Below, piece after piece: positions 24,279 through 24,533 of a stretch of DNA of 24,533 nucleotides. The position numbers and the translations under genes are program-made. The notes under the pieces are model-generated. The model saw nothing but the letters and a program-made list of their open reading frames with translations, did not search any database and had not been told where the DNA came from. Position 1 is the stretch's first letter, and each line of letters begins with the position of its first letter. This stretch comes from Duncaniella sp. (GTDB lineage: Bacteria > Bacteroidota > Bacteroidia > Bacteroidales > Muribaculaceae), in contig NZ_JAIDEN010000043.1 of NCBI RefSeq assembly GCF_029054785.1, positions 1 to 24,533 on the forward strand. The letters run 5' to 3'.

Positions 24279-24449
24279 TCAGTTCAGCACTAAATTGCCG
24301 AGAGAACGATTTGCGGTAGACGCAAATGAATAGGCACGGGCAAATTGTTTGATTTTTGCAAGTGTTTCGTTCGCAGGTTGTTGTGTGACGTTTTTTCGGG
24401 CTGACGAGAGCAGTGTGGTGGATTGAGTAGAAATTTTATTCATAGGCAT
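24279..24449 (-). CDS. Small protein, 56 aa, unknown function
   Basis: An ATG-to-TGA frame on the minus strand, 57 codons including the stop, ends 13 nt before the rmuC ATG. The product begins MPMNKISTQSTTLLSSARK (the third codon is a second ATG, at 24443). It continues ANETLAKIKQFARAYSF and ends SLGNLVLN. Codon choice looks like that of neighbouring genes, with no signs of random sequence. The middle is a basic amphipathic helix (about residues 27-40). The product has no signal peptide, cysteine or membrane segment. I have an unchecked impression that short Bacteroidales proteins with a TLxxIxQFARxY segment and a C-terminal Asn are common near housekeeping genes. Function is unknown; sharing a message with rmuC is inferred from spacing. 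The remaining 84 nt to the window end (24450-24533) are AT-rich and show no clear promoter box. Confidence 0.55.
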   Translation of the reverse strand: MPMNKISTQSTTLLSSARKNVTQQPANETLAKIKQFARAYSFASTANRSLGNLVLN

Positions 24450-24533
24450 GCATGTTTTTATTTCAGATAATCAGGACTTGTTTTATACATTTAACGTAAT
24501 TAATGAAGAGTTTATTGTTAACAGATATTTGAT

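Noticed and set aside
24470..24533. Possible rightward promoter and gene start at the right edge (TACATTTA, GATATTTG)
   Set aside because: Both are imperfect -7 boxes with no -33 partner, and no coding frame is visible before the window ends.

Overview
The window looks like ordinary chromosome of an anaerobic, gut-type Bacteroidales. Several upstream regions carry the Bacteroidota -7 promoter box (TAnnTTTG) and starts lack strong Shine-Dalgarno sequences. One lipoprotein has a Cys-Ser-Asp-Asp-Asp-Asp export signal of the kind known in Bacteroides. The gene set (class II ribonucleotide reductase, class I [4Fe-4S] fumarase, MutS2 with Smr domain, RmuC, a ComF/RecX/PrmC cluster, a DUF4465 lipoprotein) fits the same group. 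Muribaculaceae or a close relative is my guess, from overall impression and not from any search. I see no mobile element, CRISPR array, rRNA or tRNA. No gene-free stretch exceeds 170 bases.

Layout. 1-3.7 kb (+): a type I-like glutamine synthetase, then NAD+-dependent DNA ligase (ligA), closed by a strong hairpin. 3.7-4.5 kb (-): a nitroreductase-family flavoprotein. 4.6-7.2 kb (+): adenosylcobalamin-dependent ribonucleotide reductase (nrdJ). It meets a leftward phosphoethanolamine-transferase gene head-on, with both stop codons inside one TGATCA. 7.2-10.05 kb (-): an envelope pair, a small surface-antigen-type outer membrane barrel followed by the phosphoethanolamine transferase. 10.1-14.4 kb (-): a tight series of sensor histidine kinase, DUF4465 surface lipoprotein, prmC, recX and comF, with gaps or overlaps of 47, 3, -8 and about -11 nt. 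14.5-18.8 kb (-): class I fumarase and mutS2. 18.9-22.8 kb (+): a secreted PepSY-like protein, tilS, and a probable metal-homeostasis pair. 22.9-24.4 kb (-): rmuC, preceded by an unlisted 56-codon small gene.

The most system-like element is at 20.8-22.8 kb. A short AraC-type regulator whose sensor domain is a heavy-metal-associated (HMA) fold with CxxC stands next to an ArsP/DUF318-type permease that carries its own C-terminal HMA domain. Both genes therefore hold the same metal-binding module, suggesting that the efflux pump and its regulator read the same cytosolic metal. Other points worth attention are a 13-bp perfect GC-rich inverted repeat inside the 5' end of prmC, promoter boxes only 4-5 nt upstream of the mutS2 and barrel-protein ATGs (candidate leaderless mRNAs), and a 12-bp hairpin between fumarase and the kinase.
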